Origin: Lachnospiraceae bacterium
Lineage (GTDB): Bacteria; Bacillota_A; Clostridia; Lachnospirales; Lachnospiraceae
Assembly (NCBI GenBank): GCA_016291475.1
Contig: JAEEXJ010000021.1
Location: 1 to 35,593, forward strand
Direction of reading: 5' to 3'
Length of the DNA: 35,593 nucleotides
Within the stretch, counting starts at the first letter, position 1. The number at the start of each line of letters is the position of its first letter. A model generated the notes under the pieces. That model had not been told where the DNA came from, did no database searches, and saw nothing but the letters and a program-made list of their open reading frames with translations. Below are positions 32,987 through 35,593 of the stretch, piece by piece. The position numbers and the translations under genes are program-made.

Positions 32987-33540
32987 CTTCATTTTACAGT
33001 CACCCATTCATCTCAGAAGCTTAAAAACACTGAAACGGGCTGTAAAATCAAGCAAAAGGCCAAGTTTTACAGCCACCCATCCATCTCAGAAGCCTAAATC
33101 AGCTGAAACGGGCTGTACAATCAAGCAAAAGGCTTCGTTTTACAGTCACCCATTCATCTCAGAAGCCAAAATCCACTGAAACGGGCTGTAAAATCAAGCA
33201 AAAAGCCAAGTTTTACAGCCACCCATCCATCTCAGAAGCCAAAATCCACTGAAACGGGCTGTAAAATCAAGCAAAAGGCTTCGTTTTACAGTCACCCATC
33301 CATCTCAGAAGCTTTAATCCACTAAAACGGGCTGTAAAATCAAGCAAAAAGCCAAGTTTTACAGCCATTCTTGCATCTCAGAAGCCCCAAATTACCTCAA
33401 AGGGCTATAAAATCCCGCCAATTGCTCGAATTTATAGCCATCCCGGCACCTCAAAAGCAACTACTCACTCCAAAGGGCTATAAAATCCTGCCAAAAGTTC
33501 GAATTTATAGCCTCCCTTCGCCTCAGAAGCCTAATTCCAC
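32987..33540 (-). repeat. Right array, second part: 73-bp units in inverted orientation
   Basis: After a partial core (32987-33001), cores start at 33038, 33111, 33184, 33257, 33330, 33403 and 33476, all 73 bp apart. The loops alternate strictly CCAAG, CTTCG, CCAAG, CTTCG, CCAAG in the first five. The last two have the variant stem GGCTATAAA/TTTATAGCC, the same variant that stands at the outer end of the left array. The array ends near the 3' side of the GH51 gene. Confidence 0.94.
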
Positions 33541-33569
33541 CTAAAGCACACACTATGCAAAAATAAAAA

Positions 33570-33614
33570 GTACCCCTCTGTCAGGCAAACTCCTTACAGA
33601 GGGGCACGTCTTTA
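33570..33614. repeat. REP-like palindrome D, partial, after the GH51 gene
   Basis: The 16-nt arms GTACCCCTCTGTCAGG (33570-33585) and CCTTACAGAGGGGCAC (33592-33607) pair with two mismatches around CAAACT. CACGTCTTTATGTC continues the right arm as in element B, while the left outer arm has decayed. It stands 12 bp downstream of the GH51 stop and could serve as its terminator. Confidence 0.65.
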
Positions 33615-33625
33615 TGTCTTATGAT

Positions 33626-35116
33626 TTACACTTCTTCAGCAAAGATTGATGATACACTGCTTGCGGGAAGTTTAACCTTTATTCCGGCACCCCCGTTAAT
33701 AACCTCTGCGCTGATTTCCCTGATAACAACATTCTCAGGATTATCGAAAGTGTTGTGAGCAGTGATGTCGCCCGCTACCGTCTTTGCAACTGCACTGCCG
33801 ACCTTTGTTCCACCGATAATGATCTCGGCTTCAACATCCTTTTCAGGATCAGTGTTTACAACGGTGATAAGAAGCTTGCCGTCTTTTTCACTGGATGAAA
33901 CACTGAGTGAAGGAATGGTGTAATCACCGTCCTTAAGATCCTCTGTCTCTGCATAACTCTCAACATGACGGGCATCCATGTGTCCCTGATACAGATCATA
34001 TACATGATATGTGGGGGTAAGGATCATCTTAGGTCCGTCCGTAAGGATCATTGACTGAAGAACATTGATCATCTGCGCGATGTTAGCCATTACCACAAAG
34101 TCGCATCTGTCATTGAACATATTCAGGTTAAGACCCGCTACGATTGCATCACGAACAGTGTTCTGCTGATATAAGAAACCGGGATTGGTTCCGGGTTCTA
34201 CCTCAAACCAGTTGCCCCACTCGTCTACGATGAGCTTAAGCTCATGGCCTGTTATCTTGGCACTCTGCTTAAGTATCTGTCCGTTAACATCCATGATCTC
34301 TCCGAGATAGAGTGTCTTGGATATGGTCTCAAAATAATCACTCTTGGTAAACTTTGTCGCACTGTTTTTCTGCTCCCATGCAGGTCCGGGAACAGTATAG
34401 TAATGGAGTGACAGAGCATCTGCCATATTTCCGATCTTCTCGGATGCTACTCTTACCCACTCGAAATCATTTCCGTTGGCTCCGCACGCTACCTTGTAAA
34501 TGGGATGTTCGGAATCATAATTTCTCATGAATGTACTGAACTGACGTGCAAGATTAGAATAGAATTCGGGATTCATATTTCCGCCGCATCCCCAGTTCTC
34601 GTTTCCTATGCCCCAGTATTTAACATTCCAGGGTTTATCCTGTCCGTTTGCTCTTCTGAGATCGGCCATGGGAGATACACCGCCCATATTGCAATACTCG
34701 ATCCAATCGGAAAGTTCCTGAACGGTTCCGCTTCCTACATTTCCCGAGATATAAGGCTCGCAACCTACCTGCTTACAAAACTCAAGGAATTCGTGGGTAC
34801 CGAATGAATTATCCTCGGTAACTCCGCCCCAGTTTGTATTAACGATCTTCTTTCTGTTTTCTTTGGGTCCAATTCCGTCCATCCAGTGATAGGTATCACC
34901 GAAGCATCCTCCGGGCCATCTTAAAACAGGTACATGAATAGCCTTTAAGGCCTCAACGACATCTGTTCTCATGCCGTTTACATTGGGGATGCCATCTTCT
35001 TCTTTGACGAAGATTCCCTCATAGATGCATCTTCCCAAATGCTCGGAAAACTGTCCGTAGATATTTTTATTGATAGTTCCCTTGCTCTTTTTGGTATTAA
35101 CTACGATATGCGCCAT
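33626..35116 (-). CDS. Alpha-L-arabinofuranosidase, GH51
   Basis: The 496-aa protein is a full-length GH51 enzyme: N-terminal 'INKNIYGQFSEHLGRCIYEG', 'LRWPGGCFGDTYHW', acid/base Glu173 in 'GIGNENWGCGG' and nucleophile Glu299 in 'LIVDEWGNWF'. The C-terminal beta-sandwich ends at 'PASSVSSIFAEE'. It releases arabinose from arabinoxylan- or arabinan-derived oligosaccharides. The absence of a signal peptide places it in the cytoplasm. It starts with a GGAG ribosome binding site, 28 bp after the stop of the partial gene upstream, forming a hemicellulose-use operon that extends beyond the window. Confidence 0.95.
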   Translation of the reverse strand: MAHIVVNTKKSKGTINKNIYGQFSEHLGRCIYEGIFVKEEDGIPNVNGMRTDVVEALKAIHVPVLRWPGGCFGDTYHWMDGIGPKENRKKIVNTNWGGVTEDNSFGTHEFLEFCKQVGCEPYISGNVGSGTVQELSDWIEYCNMGGVSPMADLRRANGQDKPWNVKYWGIGNENWGCGGNMNPEFYSNLARQFSTFMRNYDSEHPIYKVACGANGNDFEWVRVASEKIGNMADALSLHYYTVPGPAWEQKNSATKFTKSDYFETISKTLYLGEIMDVNGQILKQSAKITGHELKLIVDEWGNWFEVEPGTNPGFLYQQNTVRDAIVAGLNLNMFNDRCDFVVMANIAQMINVLQSMILTDGPKMILTPTYHVYDLYQGHMDARHVESYAETEDLKDGDYTIPSLSVSSSEKDGKLLITVVNTDPEKDVEAEIIIGGTKVGSAVAKTVAGDITAHNTFDNPENVVIREISAEVINGGAGIKVKLPASSVSSIFAEEV

Positions 35117-35144
35117 TTTATCCTCCGTTAATATCGCGTATTAA

Positions 35145-35593
35145 TCAGTCCCAGATCTTCTCACCCTTTAAGTCTGCGGTTGCAAAGGGTCCGGGAATAA
35201 TTTTCAAACTTCTCTTGTTACCGAAATAATCCTCGTTGAAAGTAATGGGAGTTCCGTCGGGATTCTCATAGCACTGCTGAGGCTCGAAAGCCTTGCCGAG
35301 GGTTTCGGTATCAATCATCTTGACCTTGAAGTCTTTAACGATGTCAAAGACGTTGGTCTTAAGGGTATATACGCCTTTCTTTTCCTGAAGGGTTACATAC
35401 GCCTTGGTCTTCTTATCAACGAGATTGTCCTTCTCTTTCTTGAATGCCTTGGCACCGTTCAGATATGCATTGCCGTGGATCCAAACAGGAAGGTGTCCGA
35501 AATGTCCGGTAGCAAGTTTCCCCATGTCAGGACGACGCTTGCCGATATCGAAAAGCTCTATCCAATCTTCGTAAACAGGATACTCATCCCATA
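35145..35593 (-). CDS. 3' end of a probable carbohydrate-active protein (start outside window)
   Basis: The frame is open to the right edge: it reads WDEYPVYEDWIELF before the internal Met at 35525, so that Met is not the start. The visible ~148 residues include 'GHFGHLPVWIHGNAYLNGAK', 'KAYVTLQEKKGVYTL' and 'NPDGTPITFNEDYFGNKR'. The ending reminds me of C-termini of large right-handed beta-helix glycosidases found next to GH51 genes (GH120-like), but this is from memory and unsure. Its position in front of GH51 supports a plant-polysaccharide role. Confidence 0.55.
   Translation of the reverse strand, partial: WDEYPVYEDWIELFDIGKRRPDMGKLATGHFGHLPVWIHGNAYLNGAKAFKKEKDNLVDKKTKAYVTLQEKKGVYTLKTNVFDIVKDFKVKMIDTETLGKAFEPQQCYENPDGTPITFNEDYFGNKRSLKIIPGPFATADLKGEKIWD

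Noticed and set aside
29841..33540. Arrays as integron attC sites
   Set aside because: No gene cassettes lie between units, no integrase is present, and unit length is fixed at 73 bp.
29841..33540. Retron or diversity-generating retroelement
   Set aside because: No reverse transcriptase gene is present anywhere in the window.

Overview
The window looks like chromosomal DNA of an anaerobic, polysaccharide-using Lachnospiraceae-type Firmicute (Butyrivibrio/Pseudobutyrivibrio-like). The evidence is the very long two-ATPase 2-hydroxyacyl-CoA dehydratase activase, a DUF6171-like small Cys protein, an NADPH-type butanol/alcohol dehydrogenase, a cytoplasmic GH51 arabinofuranosidase, a CE2-like esterase, and clear AGGAGG Shine-Dalgarno sites. 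This is judged from protein character only; no search was run. No tRNA, rRNA or CRISPR array was seen.

Layout. 1-8418 (minus strand) is a long, tightly packed run: rhomboid-like membrane protein with a zinc-ribbon tail, truncated sigma-70-like protein, unknown 139-aa protein, M16C metallopeptidase, DUF4349 lipoprotein, Era, RecO, and an Ig-like lipoprotein cut by the left edge. A divergent promoter pair at 8455-8559 separates it from the 1414-aa activase/dehydratase (plus). 12865-15840 carries a lipoprotein, a YhcC-type radical SAM protein and an iron alcohol dehydrogenase, with REP-like palindromes in between. 15848-18561 holds part of a pseudaminic-acid route: PseI, a small EF-hand protein and a formyltransferase (plus) converging on PseF (minus). 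18581-29722 (minus) is a long operon-like run: alpha/beta hydrolase, membrane-tethered MurF, five small membrane proteins, Ddl, CE2-like esterase, phosphohexomutase and a clostripain-family protease. MurF and Ddl supply consecutive steps of D-Ala-D-Ala incorporation into peptidoglycan; the phosphohexomutase, PseF and protease suggest envelope and glycan work.

29841-33540 is the most unusual part. Two arrays of a strictly 73-bp repeat, each unit with a 37-bp palindromic core (GGCTGTAAAA...TTTTACAGCC) and a 36-bp linker, lie in opposite orientation. They enclose a short segment encoding a DUF6171-like protein and a GGDEF protein with an internal deletion. The right array is broken by an IS3-family element with intact orfA and orfB. 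About twenty cores are visible. Their stems show compensatory changes, and unit types alternate, so this is a structured repeat family of unknown function. Beyond it (minus) lie GH51 and the 3' end of another probable carbohydrate-active gene.

A second, unrelated palindrome family (consensus close to GTGACAnnnnGGACGTnCC) occurs at four intergenic places plus one half-site, mainly at gene 3' ends.
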